From positions 21,048,501 through 21,112,500 of the forward strand of contig NC_071342.1 in assembly GCF_027744825.2 (NCBI RefSeq): a DNA stretch of 64,000 nt, written 5' to 3'. This document shows, piece after piece, positions 1 to 13,900 of this stretch. This DNA comes from Synchiropus splendidus (taxonomy: Eukaryota; Chordata; Actinopteri; Syngnathiformes; Callionymidae). A program made the position numbers and the translations under genes. The notes beneath the pieces were generated by a model that saw nothing but the letters and a program-made list of their open reading frames with translations, ran no database searches and had not been told where the DNA came from. Positions within the stretch are counted from its first letter, which is position 1. Every line of letters begins with the position of its first letter.

Positions 1-212
1 GCAGTCTCATTGGCCAAGCAATGTATCTGTTCTACCTGGCCTGCACTCTCTTCTTCATCTCTGTCCATGATCAAGTTAGCTATTAGATGAACTGAAAATG
101 AGGCACTCATATGGACTGCAGTGACAGTAAACAGTCATCTGGGACTTGGAGAACAGTTTTGTCTTATTGCAGAGAGTCAAAAGGAATGAAGGGATGAGTG
201 AAAGGGTCCTAC
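1..212 (-). other. INPP5A intron, start of the part after the AFPP exon
   Basis: This is the 5' portion (on the minus strand) of the intron that follows the exon at 213-286, beginning with donor GTAGGACC. No further exon, repeat or motif is visible. Confidence 0.8.
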
Positions 213-286
213 CTGGGCGGGAAGGCGATCTCCAGTTCATGCAGCCGATCCTTGAACACTGACAGCTCTTTGTCGAACTCTAAAAG
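213..286 (-). CDS. INPP5A: INPP5A exon (LLEFDKELSVFKDRL ... AFPP), last in the window
   Basis: This 74-nt exon encodes LLEFDKELSVFKDRLHELEI, then AFPP and two bases (AG) that would form Ser with the next exon. The acceptor is TTGTCTCAG and the donor GTAGGACC. Human reads LLEFDKELSVFKDRLYELDI then SFPPS. The next exon, expected to start with a YPYSED-like sequence and carry PAWCDRIL, is not in the 212 bases that remain. The reading frame is intact. Confidence 0.95.
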
Positions 287-3200
287 CTGAGACAACAAGA
301 AAGAAGATGAAGTTACAGACCTCATAAGACAAGTGTTACAGACTATATCACAAAAATCTGATACAGCTTTTTGGTTTGTTTACAAGAAACAGCAAACAAT
401 GAGGAATTTCATATGGACAGAACCACAAGTTGCTCATGAAAGAGCTAACTGAACGACTTCAACGTGAGTACAGAGTAGTATTGATGCACGGACATCATCC
501 CCAGTTCAAATGGAAGGCCGCTCACTTGGCAAACGCTTCCTGAAGAGTGCGTTTCCTGCCCTGTCCTACGGGGGTGTCCATCCTTCCACGCCGACAGCGT
601 GTCCACACATTCATCAATCATGTCTCCTCACCCAGCTGTACTCGCTCACCAGAGTGTTCACACACACTTCCCCCAATTTGCCGCCGTTCACAAAAGCCAT
701 AAATCATTAGTGAAAAGTGCAATTAGCAGCTTCTTGTACACATTAATTATCTGGGAGATGAACAGGTAGCTAGCACACCTGCATGACTGACTCCCGGAGA
801 GAGTGACAGCCACGTTCCCCGGCAGCCAGCGCCGCCCTGACAGAACTCATGTTCTGTCGGTAACTCGGACTGTCGTACAGGTTTTAGACACACGGCGTCG
901 ATTAAGTCCTGATGATGCCCCGGACCAGCGTGACAGCCACCAGATAGCAGCCGGACATTAATGGCATTACATGAGTGTAGAACACGCTGTGATAGCTACA
1001 AGATGAAATATCAACAGCGATGACACATGGATAACACTTGGAAGGACGTCCTCTCCGAGTGGAGACAGGAGGCGGGGGCTGACATGTGAGCGTGATGATA
1101 TCAGAGCGAGGTAACTGCTGTCCTCCATCTACACTGACATATTTATGCCATCGATGTCTGACTGCGTGTGAATGGCTTTGTCCTCCCATCACCGTCGAGT
1201 CCAAACAAGGGCCGAGCGCGGCCGCGAGGCGTGCTCGTGGCCGTGTGTGATTATGTGTCAGTGGTGTAGAACAGTGGCCATTACGTGCAGCCAGAAGGGC
1301 CTCCCAGTGTGAGTCTCTGCGGTTCAGGAGGGCAGATGTGCAGCATTCATCAAACTCACAGTGGCGGGGTCAGAGGAGAGACTCACACACTGTGGATGAG
1401 GGATGGAGGAGCAGGGGATGCAACCCCACGCTTCACTGTGCATCTCGCTGCGTGAGCCTTGTGAGTGCCGGAAAATGAAATCTAATTTGATGATCCAGAC
1501 CCAATCAAAGAGTCCCACTCTGGTCATTGACATGAGACGTTCCAAATTAAGTGCATATTTAGTCGGTCAATTCATTACAATTGGCCATGGAGGTCTGGAG
1601 AGTTACATTTCACATCTTTATTTCCAGACAGGGTTTGCCACAGCCAGTCCTCCACCTCTCCTCTTCATGTTTAAATGAAGACCAAACATCTACACTATCT
1701 GATGCTGCATATGTTCTTATCTACATTTTAGTTCTTAAATAGACTTTTTTCTCTGCACTGTTTGGACAACAGTATGCCGCAAGATCCTCTTTATTTTTTT
1801 TTTATCATAGCTGAACAGACCTTGACTTCATTTAGATTTAAGAGTTGTTTTTTTTATCCACAGGCCACATGAAATAACACAATGGTCAAGTTTGGCCCAG
1901 GAGCATGCAGTTAGACAAGTTACAGACACACGGCCAGTACCAAGTTCATTTTGGAGGTGTGAAAAGTATTGGATATACCAATATAACACAACACATTGAC
2001 CGCTGATATAACTATCTATCTCTATACGACACATATACTGGATCAAAAATATGTATTTCATCTCTTAATATTGATTAAAAAATATATATATATATATTCA
2101 AGCTGTGTTAGAAGCAAAATACTACCAACACATTTGTTCGACCTTAAAAGTACTTTGTTCCTCAAGTAATGACTCTTTCCGTAAGTTGTTCAAGGAGAAA
2201 CAAGAACAATAATTTATTTGTTATACTAGTTCAATGTCACAGCAGTTTAAGTGACTTCATGTTGTCATGTTAAGCATATGTATTGCTTCATCACAATTTC
2301 TGATGATTTTTTTTTCTCAGCTAACTGTGTAGAGCACTGCCATATTGTCATAGCGATATTCCAAATAAGATGATACTGATACTGTAACCCAACAACTAAC
2401 ATGACAACTGACGTTCAATCAAATTGTTCTCTTGTGTGTTTGTAGTTCCATGTGAAGTGTTGCTTGTGATTTCCACTAAAATTAATTTCATTTCGTTTAG
2501 ATTAATCCTCAATCACTAAGTTGAATGTATTAATGATTGTATTTATAAAAGGTGATGTCAGAAATAACAAACTCTCTTGAACTCTGGGTTTAAACTTCCT
2601 GACACTGTGTGGATTTTGCTGGCTCACCTTGCACGTGCATGGATCAGGTGACTCAAATTGTTGTGTCTTTAGGAGAATTATGGCATCAATGTACCATCAA
2701 CAAGCATGGAAGTTCAACTGGTCATGACAATACCCTAAAACATTACCTGCTATGATGACAATTTGGAGAAGGGCTTTAAAAACAGCGAAAGTCAAAGCAG
2801 ATGAGTGACATATGGGCGCGTGTGTCCGCTGTGTGTTAAGTGATTGTCGAGTAATTCACTCAGGCAGACAGAAAAAACCCTGCGGCCTGAAATTTCACAC
2901 TACATTTCATCGCGGGTCAATTAAGCATAATGCTCTGCCGCCGAGTGCTTTAAAAAAAACAGCTTATATTGGTTCAAGGCCTCCTGACATTATGATGCCG
3001 GCCGTAGTTTGTCAACCGGAAACGTCCTTGGAGTCGAGGAGGCGCTGCTGCACGGTGAGAGGAGGAGTGTGTCAGAGGCTCTGACTTCACCCTCATGATA
3101 GGCGTCCTCCTAAATCAGAGCGCCGGTAATAGTTTAGGCTTAAAAAAGAGTGGATATGAGGCCCAGAGTGTTCTGACCAATAAGTGTCCAGCACCTGTAA

Positions 3201-6200
3201 TTGAGCTTTGATTTACGTGTTGACAAACACCCCGCACCACAACACCTGCTCCCATTAAAAACATCAATAAATACAGAGGTGAGAGGTCATTTAATTTGAT
3301 TTTTACACCTCACACTTGGTTTTCATCGCAGACACCCATATTTTTCTCTTCTTTTTATGGCGGCTTCATTACTTCCTGTGGAGAGGCGATAAACTGTCAG
3401 TGACAGGGTGGACGGCTTGAGCAAAACCACGCTCCAGACGGACCAAAAAATATTCTTCCATCCCAAAACGTCAGGGAATTGAATCTTGGTGAGTCTGACA
3501 ACTGAAGTGAGGAGATTAGCTGATGTTCAAGACCGGTTGAATGAGTTCAGGCATCTCTGAGAGACGTGGGGTAGAGCCACGCTGCACCTTTTCACTCTTA
3601 GTCTAAAGATTATATCAATTTTTGTTTTGGAATTTTACCATAAATTTTGGCTTGTCCAAAATGAAACAAAAGAATTGCTAAGTTTTTCGCATGTTGCTGT
3701 CGACCAGCACACAACCTAGTATTTGTCAGTGCATTTTTGAGTGATGTACTCCAAAATTCATAATCACTGTGTTCAGATACATATTTGATCAGACATGAAA
3801 ACTTTTAGCGCAGTCTACACTGCAGGCTAAATGTGGCTGGTGATACAGTAGTCACTAGAGACACAGTTGAAGCGCAAAAATGGCTATGGAAGATTCTATT
3901 TAACTTTACCTTGTGAAATAAAAGAGTAGCAAATGTAGAGTCTAACTATGTTAAATGAGAATATACGGCCAAAGTTACTTATATAAGTATCAGTAAAAGT
4001 TTATTCAGAGATGCTCATATATGATCGTTTCTTGTTGTTGCAAGTTTTATGATACACAGACTGAAAATAGACCATTTTGTAGTGTGTGGGCGGGACCAGA
4101 CCTGCCATTTGACAGGTGATCTGGTTACCAACCATGTCCTGTGTTTGCGCACTCAGGTTTGACATCTCAGACTCCTCGGATATAGTCCGACTATTCTGAA
4201 AGGTTGCTAATGCTAGCTAGCCCAGCCAATGTATGCAGTGTGAGAAAGGGGACGAAAATTTACAATGAAAAAAAAAAACATTCAGGACGTTATAAGACCA
4301 GTATTTATCCAGTTATTTCATTTAAGATGCTACTAGTTTGCCCACACAGAACCGACGCTCCTGTAAAAACCTGGATTTGAATGTGTTCCTTTTATCTGAG
4401 TGTTGCGTATGACCTCATGTCTTAAACATAGGAGACCGTGTTCCTCTCATGGCTATGATGCTTTGGTCACATTTCACCTCACCTCACTCCAGATGATGAC
4501 GTATTTACCTGGGATTGTTAAGTCCCGTTACGGGTCAACAAGACCAAAGTAAAGAGCAGTAAACTCTGGAGCTCAGGGGCGATTGAGCGAAGCTTTTATA
4601 ACCAAAGAAGCAATCAGAGCGACGGTGAGACAATTACGTGGCCAGTAAATTCACACATAGATCTGGTTTAGGACACACGTCTGACTGCACAGAAGCCGGC
4701 TTCTCCAGTACATACATAAAAGTTCAAGTAAACAGCACCCCTCACTAGCGAGGGACGTCTTAGGTAATTAAAAGGCTCCTTTTATAGGCTCATAATGCAG
4801 GTGAGTTACACATCCCAAACAGCATCAATTAATATACATCCCATCAGATCCATTTAATCCCGCCCCTATTCCCCCCCACCAACTCTCTCTCTCTCTCCCT
4901 TTGCGACACCCCGACAGGGCGAATATGAAAGGATTTGGGGCTGGAATGACATTTTTAAAAATGTCCCCTCTCATGTTTAAAGGGCTTTTGAGTAATGGGA
5001 AGGGAAACGCTGCCAGCATGACAAGGAGAAGCCGGCCAGACAGAAAGGTTCATCACTTCCAAACACACACGCGCGCGCGCGCTCACATCTGCCCGCAGCA
5101 CACTGATAAAGTTACAATAAAGAGATACTGAAACAAAATCAATGGAGGACGGAGGAGGAGGAGGGGGGCAGGCGCTCGTGCACCGAGCACACAAACGCGG
5201 GACATGCACGCCTCCCATCTCTCCAGCGGAGCGAGGCCCCGCTGTGCCCCCTTGACGCCAAGAGCACCCCGGAAAATTTAATCTTCCCAAATACTCATCA
5301 GGGCTCTCCATCGTGCCGCCATGACAGCGCCGGGGATAATTAATTATACAATTTCGATGGGAATATCGACTAAACAAACCTATTAATCATCGCAAAAGTC
5401 AATAGGCATGGACACATTCAATCATGTCCCGGCCAATGATTACTCCTCTCAAAATACTATAATTATTTTCAAGAGCTGCCTCGAATTAAATTTCTGTCAA
5501 GCTGGTACAAGTCATGTAGTTGATGAAGGATGCAATGGATTTTTTTTTTCTTCTTCCCCCTGAGCCCCCGCCCGCCCCCCACACAGGAGGAGTGAGGGGA
5601 GAGACATTTATCCTTTTGGAAAGGTAGTTTGTTTTATAAGGATCATAACATGCTGTGTTTAACTAGACCATGACCATCAGATTATCTCTGAGGCCTCAAT
5701 TATGCCATCTATCATGTTTGGGAGGAAGAGTGGGGGTGGGGGGGCGCCTCAGACTCACACTTACAGCATCCTCCCTGCTGACCCGACTGCTTCTCTGCTG
5801 TGTGGTAAACAACATGAACACATGTTGGCTAAATTGAATTCTGGCCTTAGGAGCAGACCAACATCAATTTCTCTGTCTTAAACACTGCATTACCATGGAA
5901 GACTTGCACAAGACTTAATCATAAATGGCTTTGGAAACGAGTTGAAACTCATCTCACTTAGGGAAATGAATATATATATATATAAACTATTTATTGATAT
6001 ACACAGGAAGCAATTTTTCTTGTTTTTTCTTTAACTTGTATTTAAGTTAAAGTTCATTTCAAATCCACCTTATGACCACAAAGGAGCACAGAGAAAAATA
6101 AATGCTAAAATATACGACACTTTTTAATGTTCTTTTCAGAATCAGAATGAACTTTACTTCAACTTTATTGCCATGGTCAGTGGGGATGCCCCCAACCAGG

Positions 6201-9200
6201 AAAGTGCTATGGATTAAAGTGCTGTTGTGAAAAATAAGCAAAATAACACTTTTTTTTTCCCCAGAGACATGGTCTGCTTTAGATGTTACTCATCGAAGTC
6301 TATTCTGTTTTGAGAAGTCAAACAGAGAATGGAGGGGAGCTCAGCAAGTCATCGAGAGCCTGAATGTGATGTTATGCTTTTCGATCAAAATGTGACCTGA
6401 CCATACATGACCATCCCCGACCTTTTGACCTTCAATATCAGCACCTCAAAAGCACCGGACTCATTCTTTTTTTGGACCTGATCAGGTGCTAAAAGGAAAG
6501 GTAAAAACTATGCTCCAAGTGAACTGGTGTTGCTGACTCTCATTAAATATAATATTAAGACTATATTTTCCAGCGTAACCACAAGGGTGGTATCACAAAA
6601 TAATGTACAAGGATTGCAGAATGAGGAGACGTCAGGTTTTACTTCAGTATTAAGTAAAGTATTAAATAAAATCACTGCGTGCCGAGAGGGTTTGTGCGTG
6701 TGTGTGTCTTTCACGAGACTTTTAAAGATCCAACTTTAATCCTCTCTAATATAATTTAGCCACATATAAAAATAGTTTGGCCGTCACATGTTGTCATCAG
6801 CAGACACTTAACCACTCACCTCATCTTAAAGTTATTGTGCAGAGATTTGACCTGTCAGTAGGGACACAGCCAGCGCTTGTAAAGAATTGCGTGTCTTGCT
6901 GCTCCTCTCACACATCTGAATATATACATCACTCAGTTATCCAATAGAAGGAAACCCAAACTCAATTGAGTTGATTGCCACAGATAACATTAGATTCCAC
7001 AGGGGTTTTGTCGAGGACTGGTCCCAACAAGTTAAGATAAGCCAGGTACCGACCTGGACCAGTGTTTAAATAAGACCAGAAAACACAAGGTGACTCACCG
7101 AGGTCCCGTTGTTTTCCCGGAAAACGTCCTGGTTGACATAACTAAAAAGTTTCTTCTCAAGTTGAAGAACAACCTGCAAGATGAAACAGCACATACATGT
7201 TAGTCATGACCACTATTCAGCACATGTGTCCTGGGTTTATTTTGATTTTGTAGCTGTGGAATGGTCAACAAATGCACTGAGTGAGTGGTTTTGTCACATT
7301 TTCAATCTGTGATAACTTAAAAGACAAAAAAAAGAAATGTGAAATAACATTGCCCAACTGGTCATTTAACCATAATATATAGGGTGTAAGAAAATATCGA
7401 TATGCCAAATATTGATTGCACAATGTTGTATCAATATTTTTGCTGAAATATCACAATCCTTGTGTGTGATAGTGTCTTGAGCATATGGATATTGGATATG
7501 CTGCTGCAGTTGGGATCTGTTCAATACTACTAGCATTTTCTTTCTCTTCACTGGAGTTATTTTGTTGAATAAAGGAGCTGCTCATTCGGAATTTAACTGA
7601 AAGTTTAACCGACACTCCGACACCACTCTCCTCGCCCCCTCCCTCTCAGTGAGCTCACAGCAGCTTTAGTAATAAATTGTCTTTCCAGTCGCAACTCAGA
7701 TGATTCCAAACAAACGTGACCAGCCTGTCAGGTTAACCATGAACCGTGAACTTCAGTCTCGACAACTGACCAAGTTAATTACTCCCATCACACGCTTCCC
7801 CCTCGACCTAATTGTCATGACACAGTGCAACAACAGGTCTTGATTCCAGCCGAGTGTATTCTTTGTGGAAGAAAAAGAGAAGATGTCTGTGTGACAGGAA
7901 GCGTTGAGGAGCAACTTACCTTTCGGTCGTTATCACTTTCACGGAATATTAGCTTGTCGACTTCATTGGTGTCGGCGGTTCTGACTGTCTGCATGGTGGC
8001 AGTGGAGCACAGACTCTGGAGAGAGGACCACATGAGAAGATGATGAGGTGAGGGAAAAGAAAGAATCTGGTTGTCAACAAGATGTTTGAACGTGACCACA
8101 ATGACCATCATCAAGAAGAAAACGGATGGAAGAATTGTGGTGAGATGAAAAAGATAAAGAAGCTGAGGAAGGAGTAGTAGATGAATAAGAAGCGGAGGAC
8201 CAGGCAATGACAAGGAAAGATGGAGTAGAACAAGAGGATGATCAACATGAAGATGCTCAGGATGACAAAAAAAAAAAACAGAAGTGCACAGCCATGGAGA
8301 TGAAGAGGATAAAATGAAGACTAGGGGATGGAGGAGAGATGAAAAGACAAAGATGGAGATGAGAAAGGAGAACAGATGAAAGAAAGTACCCCCAAACAGT
8401 ATCAGAGGAAAAAACAAAGAAGGAGGTGATGGAGGAGAGATAGAGCAAGATAAGAATAAGAAGAACATAAAAAGAAGAAAAGAGAAAATAAATATACAAA
8501 ACAGAAAAAATAAGACGTATACAGACAAGATTGGAGAGAAGTTGCATAAGAACCAGAGTAAGAAGAAAAGAAGCAGCACTTGAAGAAAACTTCAGCAGAA
8601 ACGGTCAAAGCTCATGAAGAAAATCAGAAGGGAAGAACACAATCTTAAAGAACCAGGAGAGCACCTACAAAAGGACCAATTATGATCAATAAAGAAAAAA
8701 GGTGAAGATGAATGTAAACAGATGAAAATATATGTAAAATTAAAATATCATAGAACAGCAAAAGGAAGCAGAAGGGGAGCAACCAAATGAAAAAGAAGAA
8801 TTATGGATCAGAACTACAGGAACAAAAGGAAAATGAAAACAAGTAGAAACACAAGTGCAAGTCAGAATAAAAAGAACATTTGTCAAAAATAACTTCACTG
8901 AAATCAAAATGGACTTCAAGCTCATCTCTTCTCACAGAAGAGTAACGTTGATGATGTAGCGACACAAATACAATGATCTTTCAGTCATTTAAATGCTGTT
9001 GCACAAAGTGCACCCTCACTGTCCCCCTCTTCATGTGGTTCTGTGTACTGACCCCGCGGACTGTGTGCATGCTTAAATTCCCCTTTGTGGACTCTTTTAA
9101 CAATTAGTTAAACATTCGACCATCTGTGTTTGAAGACGCTTGAATGAGGTAATCTCCCCACCGCCGGTTCCCATACCGCGCCACAGACACCGCTGACCTG

Positions 9201-10954
9201 ATTGAAATTCAAAGCACAGATCAGATAATCGGGTCAAGCCAATATAGCGAGCAGAAAAGAGCCCTTTAGACTGAAATGTCACAAATCTGTCCCGTTTCAG
9301 CCGCGAAGAAACGACACAAATGGCAGCGCAGATTAGAACAAACACTATGTGCCGAGAGCGAGTGGAACAACTTCCCCCCCTCTGGTTGGAGCCCGGTTCT
9401 TCAGGCCCCCCTGCTTCCCGACTTTCTAAAGCCCTAACAAATCGCTCCATCTTTCACTCATTTAGGCCGTCCAAATGAGGGTCAATATGGTCACCTGGCA
9501 GCCAAATGCTAATGCGCTTAAGTGCGCTTAAGCAGCTTTTTGCAATGAATAGCAGCCGCTGAAAAGGCCAAGAGATACTTTCCCTGTCAGAGAGTCATTG
9601 TGTCGAGGCGAGCACCCAAAGTCATCTTTAATGACTCATCTGCCTGAGATTCAACTCCAATAATTCAGGACATCAACAGCCCTACATTAACAATGCAGCT
9701 GAATTTGGGTAACGGGAGTTGTGATCGGGACGAGCCTCCTTCTGCCACCGGCCACTTCTCACCGTCACTCATGAGTTGGCACACAAGGCTTCAACGTTGC
9801 GGGACCTTGAGACCCTCCCTGCTATTTTCATTTTCAGATTACAGTATAATCCCAAATCCCAATCATAATACAATTTTATTTCATCACATTCTGGAATGAC
9901 GTACATCACCACATCCTCCAGTCAAATTTGCAGTTGGACCCAGACCAGATTGATCATCGACTGATCGATCAGATGACTGCGGTGATAGATCGCAGCTCTC
10001 GTACTGCTGTCGTGAAAAAAACGCTTCGTCACTTGCTGTCGCCATGAGCATCCTTTCGTTTTTTGTTTTGCTTTTATTCCACCTCATATGGTGAGGATAG
10101 GTTGGCTAATAGACAATGCGCTGTAACATTATGACCGCCGGCTTCATATAAAGACAAGTTCACCTTAATGCATGAACATCTTTCCCTCCAGGGTTCAAAC
10201 ATTGCATCACCCTGAGCCTGTGTGATGAAATACAGTATGTGACCATAAGCTCAAAAGCACTGTCTAAAAATGTATTGTCCACACACTGTGATTTCATTGA
10301 TATTTCCTATGACATGGTATACAGCTTTATAACACATATACAAATCCTGTTTCAATATTTTACCATGAAAATGTGCTTGTTTTTGTAATGTAAATTTGGC
10401 AAAGTTACTGTTAAGGTTCCCAACACTGAAGAGCAGAAGTAGGACCAGCTTGGCTGCCGCTTATGAATTTCTATGTTTGTGGGGAATCACTTAAATGGAT
10501 TTGTCAGCCTTCAAAGATTCAGCCCTGTAAGTAAATTACACGTCAACACGCTCTCATTGACCACCCGAAACCACATTAGCATAGTTAATTTAACCGCAAT
10601 TGGCCCGTTATTTGATGCCAATTAACGGAAATAAGGAATGCGGTGGGAACATATTAGAAACAGCTGTTCGGGAGAGAAGCAGACTTTTAGAAGGACAGTT
10701 TCTCTACTTTGGGGGCCCGATAGAACAGTGACTTAGCATTGCATCTCTGCATTATAGGTCAGAGGTCGATGCTAAGTGTTTGTTGAGAGGAGGGGTGGCT
10801 GCGGGGGGAGAGGTTGCCGAGGAAGGCGATGGTTTTGTGCATCAATGGAGGATAATCTCATGACTGTCGAAGAAGGAAGCGGTTGTTTAAAGGAGCTCTC
10901 TATTCCAGCTGCTCTCCTTAGAAGTGAAGTCAAAGCAATTTGTCCCACTTCAAA

Positions 10955-10993
<39 letters not shown>

Positions 10994-13900
10994 CTTATGC
11001 CCTGAGATCTCCCCAACAGATGGAGGTGATCCACTGCCCAACTTAAACACTAAGACACCCACCCACCGCACCCTGACACCCCAAACAAAAGAGACTCCAC
11101 CTTTGATGGATGAAGACACAGATGAAGACTCATCCTACACGTTTAATAACACACAAGTTACTCAACCACAACTATCAACCTCAGAAATGATTCTCAATGA
11201 AACAAATGTAAAAACAAGAGTTTCAAATAGAGTCCAATCAAACATTAATAGCAGAAGCAAATGAGTTTTGGATAATCAGCATTAGATACGCAAGAAAGTG
11301 GAACCTGCTTATACAGGCAGAGCAGGAAGCAAATTTCAACCTGTGGATCAGGGAATCAGTTGGATATGAGACACCTCAAGCTAAAGGCCACTTAATGTCA
11401 AGTGTAACAAGAACAAGAAGAGGAAACGAATAGGCTCTCGGGTGTAATTCCGCAAATCTCAATCCCATTTTACAACTTGAAAGTCAGTGATTCCCCAAGT
11501 CCATCAGTCCATCTCAGCAATAGAGATGGAAAATCCACACATAAAACCACTCCCTGTTCTGTGTACCCACCCTGGAATCAGAAGAAGTGACCTTCAAACA
11601 ACAGTCTGAACGGCTGACACCAAAACATGCAACTGACTTCCGTATGAAAAGCTAAAAAAGCTCAACAGCCTGAGATTCAGAGTCGCGCTGCTTCTACCAC
11701 ACATTCAATTGAGCTCGGATGGAAAAACAATATATCCTTTCTGGCTTGAGGTCTTCCTTCACTAATGCTGCTGGAAGAACACCAAAGCTGAAAATAGTGG
11801 AAGGACAATTGACCGATATGAATATCTTCATGGGGACAAGCTCATCAATTACTTCAAGCAGTTAAAATGATACGCTTTCATTGAGTTGTACATCACATAA
11901 TTGTCTAGTTTGACTAACTTGGGACCAAATAAGTGCGTGCCTCACACGATACGAAGCGTTTACGTCTGACGTTTTGAGAAAAAGACAGAAATTCCAAGCC
12001 GGTGTTCGGTGTTCATTCTGATCAGGTGTCTGTTTAAATGACTCTGACCAGACCCTTGTAGCAAATGATCAGCAGTGAATGAAGAATTAATGAAAGTCCT
12101 TGGGGATCTACACGTCATCCCACTCTAATTCAACACGATCCGCACAGCAACCCTGACAGTGCTTTTAAGAATCGGTGATTAAACATCAATTAGGTAGAAA
12201 TGGCACTGTATGAGGCCTGGAGAGACGCGGGATGGGTGGACAATGAGCTAACTATCCATTCTTCATCGCCACCAGCGAGGACAGGGGCTCGCCTTTGTGT
12301 CAGCCGGGGCAGTGGCATTGTCAGAATGCGCCATTATTTTCTCTCTCCCATGCAAAATGAGGTTGGCAGCCGAGTTAAGGTGTGCCAGCGGGGCTGGCAG
12401 GATCAGGCGCAATTGCTTTTACGCTGGCATCTCTCTACGTCCACACATCGTTCATCATACCATTGCCATGAACATGATTGCGACATCTGCCCGAGTGAGG
12501 TGGAATTGGGAAGGGGGGGGGGGCATCAAGAAGGCAACAACAAATTCAGCCTCCTGCTTTCCTGCCAGCCATTACACAGCCAGTAAATCAGCCATGACCC
12601 TTCGCACCCAAACTGACTGGACACAAGCCAGAGTTATCTACTCTTCTCTGCCGGTGGCGGCTAATTTAATGCCTCCTAGCGTGGATTAATCATTGACAAA
12701 CAGCAAACGATGGGTATTCAACATGGCAGCGAGGTGAGAGTGGACGCATTATCACTTGCCACGGTGGCCCAAGTGTGACCCACTGGTCAGCGGTTGACCC
12801 TTGTAAACTCACAGTGTGTCGCCCTTAACAGCAAGTCGCACACAAAAACTCTCAACCCTTGCTGTGAACCCGCCGGGCCGGGTGACAGAGCTGACACTGA
12901 GATTTGATGGCGATGTGGGCGACGTTGGAGGTCTGCTAACCTGCCACGCCCTCGCCAAAGATGAGCTCCGCGAGGTAAGAGGGCGTGTGAGGTAGCGATA
13001 ATGCGTCCTATTTATCTTGTGCATCAGAACATCTGGGAAACCTCTCTAAAAACAATGGCACGCATTGAGAGCTGCCATTCTGGTTTTTACCTTCACAATC
13101 CTGAAGCATTTGTCCCCTCGGAATGGATAATGGACAGGCCACAAATCATTCCGGACAACAGGACGAGGGGGTTTGTGAGAGAAAGTGAATGTATGTGTAT
13201 GTTTTGTGTGTGTGAGAGAGTGTGTGTGTGTCCCCCCCGGTATTTAACTTCTCTGCTGGCCCATTCTGCAACGCCCCGGAGGACAAATTGCCCTGCATGG
13301 TTGTCTTTGAGAGGCAGTGCAGCGCGCAGAGACAGAGACAGGCCTGAAACACAGGGAACAGGCCTATAAAAATTCATCACTTTGACCCCGCCGACCTCCC
13401 ACTGCTGGGGGCTTACACACACACACGCCCACCCACCAAAACTCTCCCTCAAAGCCTATTTTATAAAACTTCATGTTGGGAGCGCCAACAGAAATGCACA
13501 AGTTTGGGAAGACATGGGAAAAAGTAAAAAAGCAACTCTGTTGATCGCACACTTTCTTCCACGCAACACAATGGCCAGCAAAAAAAAAAAAAAAATGCCG
13601 CTCCACAGGAAAAGGCCACCAGATGCTGCATTGTGGCCGTGCCAGTGTGTAAAGGCAGTAAAAAGAGGGAGGGTCCTTCTGAGGCGTATTAGTCCCACTC
13701 AGAGAGCGACATTGTCTCAGACCAGGCTCATGACACATTACTGCCACCTGTACAAAGAAACCTAATGAGAGATTTCATCAGAGATTCCTCCCCTGACACT
13801 TTTAGTCAGCACTTTGAAACCAACTGTGGCAGATGTCCGCAAGACTGTTTAACGCAGACGCTCCTCCGGACCCTCCTAAGATTGCTCAATGGCCACCTTC

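Larger units (their letters stand above)
287..7098 (-). other. INPP5A intron, 6812 bp
   Basis: This intron lies between the ENNGTS exon and the AFPP exon. It has GC-balanced stretches near 480-1650, 2820-3300 and 4550-5530. AT-rich filler with an (AT)n run lies at 2082-2097. A second (TA)n run lies at 5971-5984, and a fish-type repeat tail near 6130-6240. Small open frames (for example 4955-5377 minus and 902-1204 minus) show no family signature or splice structure. The 4760-5530 part has the most regulatory-looking content. Confidence 0.75.

Noticed and set aside
4955..5377. 140-codon minus-strand open frame
   Set aside because: It covers C-rich and GCGC tracts (poly-Pro, Ala-Arg runs) and a candidate regulatory block; it looks like chance.
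7815..8579. 254-codon minus-strand open frame rich in Leu, Phe and Ser
   Set aside because: It is the reverse reading of the purine-rich tract and part of a real INPP5A exon in the same frame. The hydrophobic run comes from CTT/TTC composition; there is no domain and overlapping frames have the same texture.
10776..11264. 162-codon plus-strand open frame
   Set aside because: It passes through the (AC)n array as a Thr-His repeat. No domain, splice context or codon signature supports it.
12200..12689. Two overlapping plus-strand open frames of about 130 codons
   Set aside because: Two frames open over the same bases indicate composition, not coding. No family was recognised.
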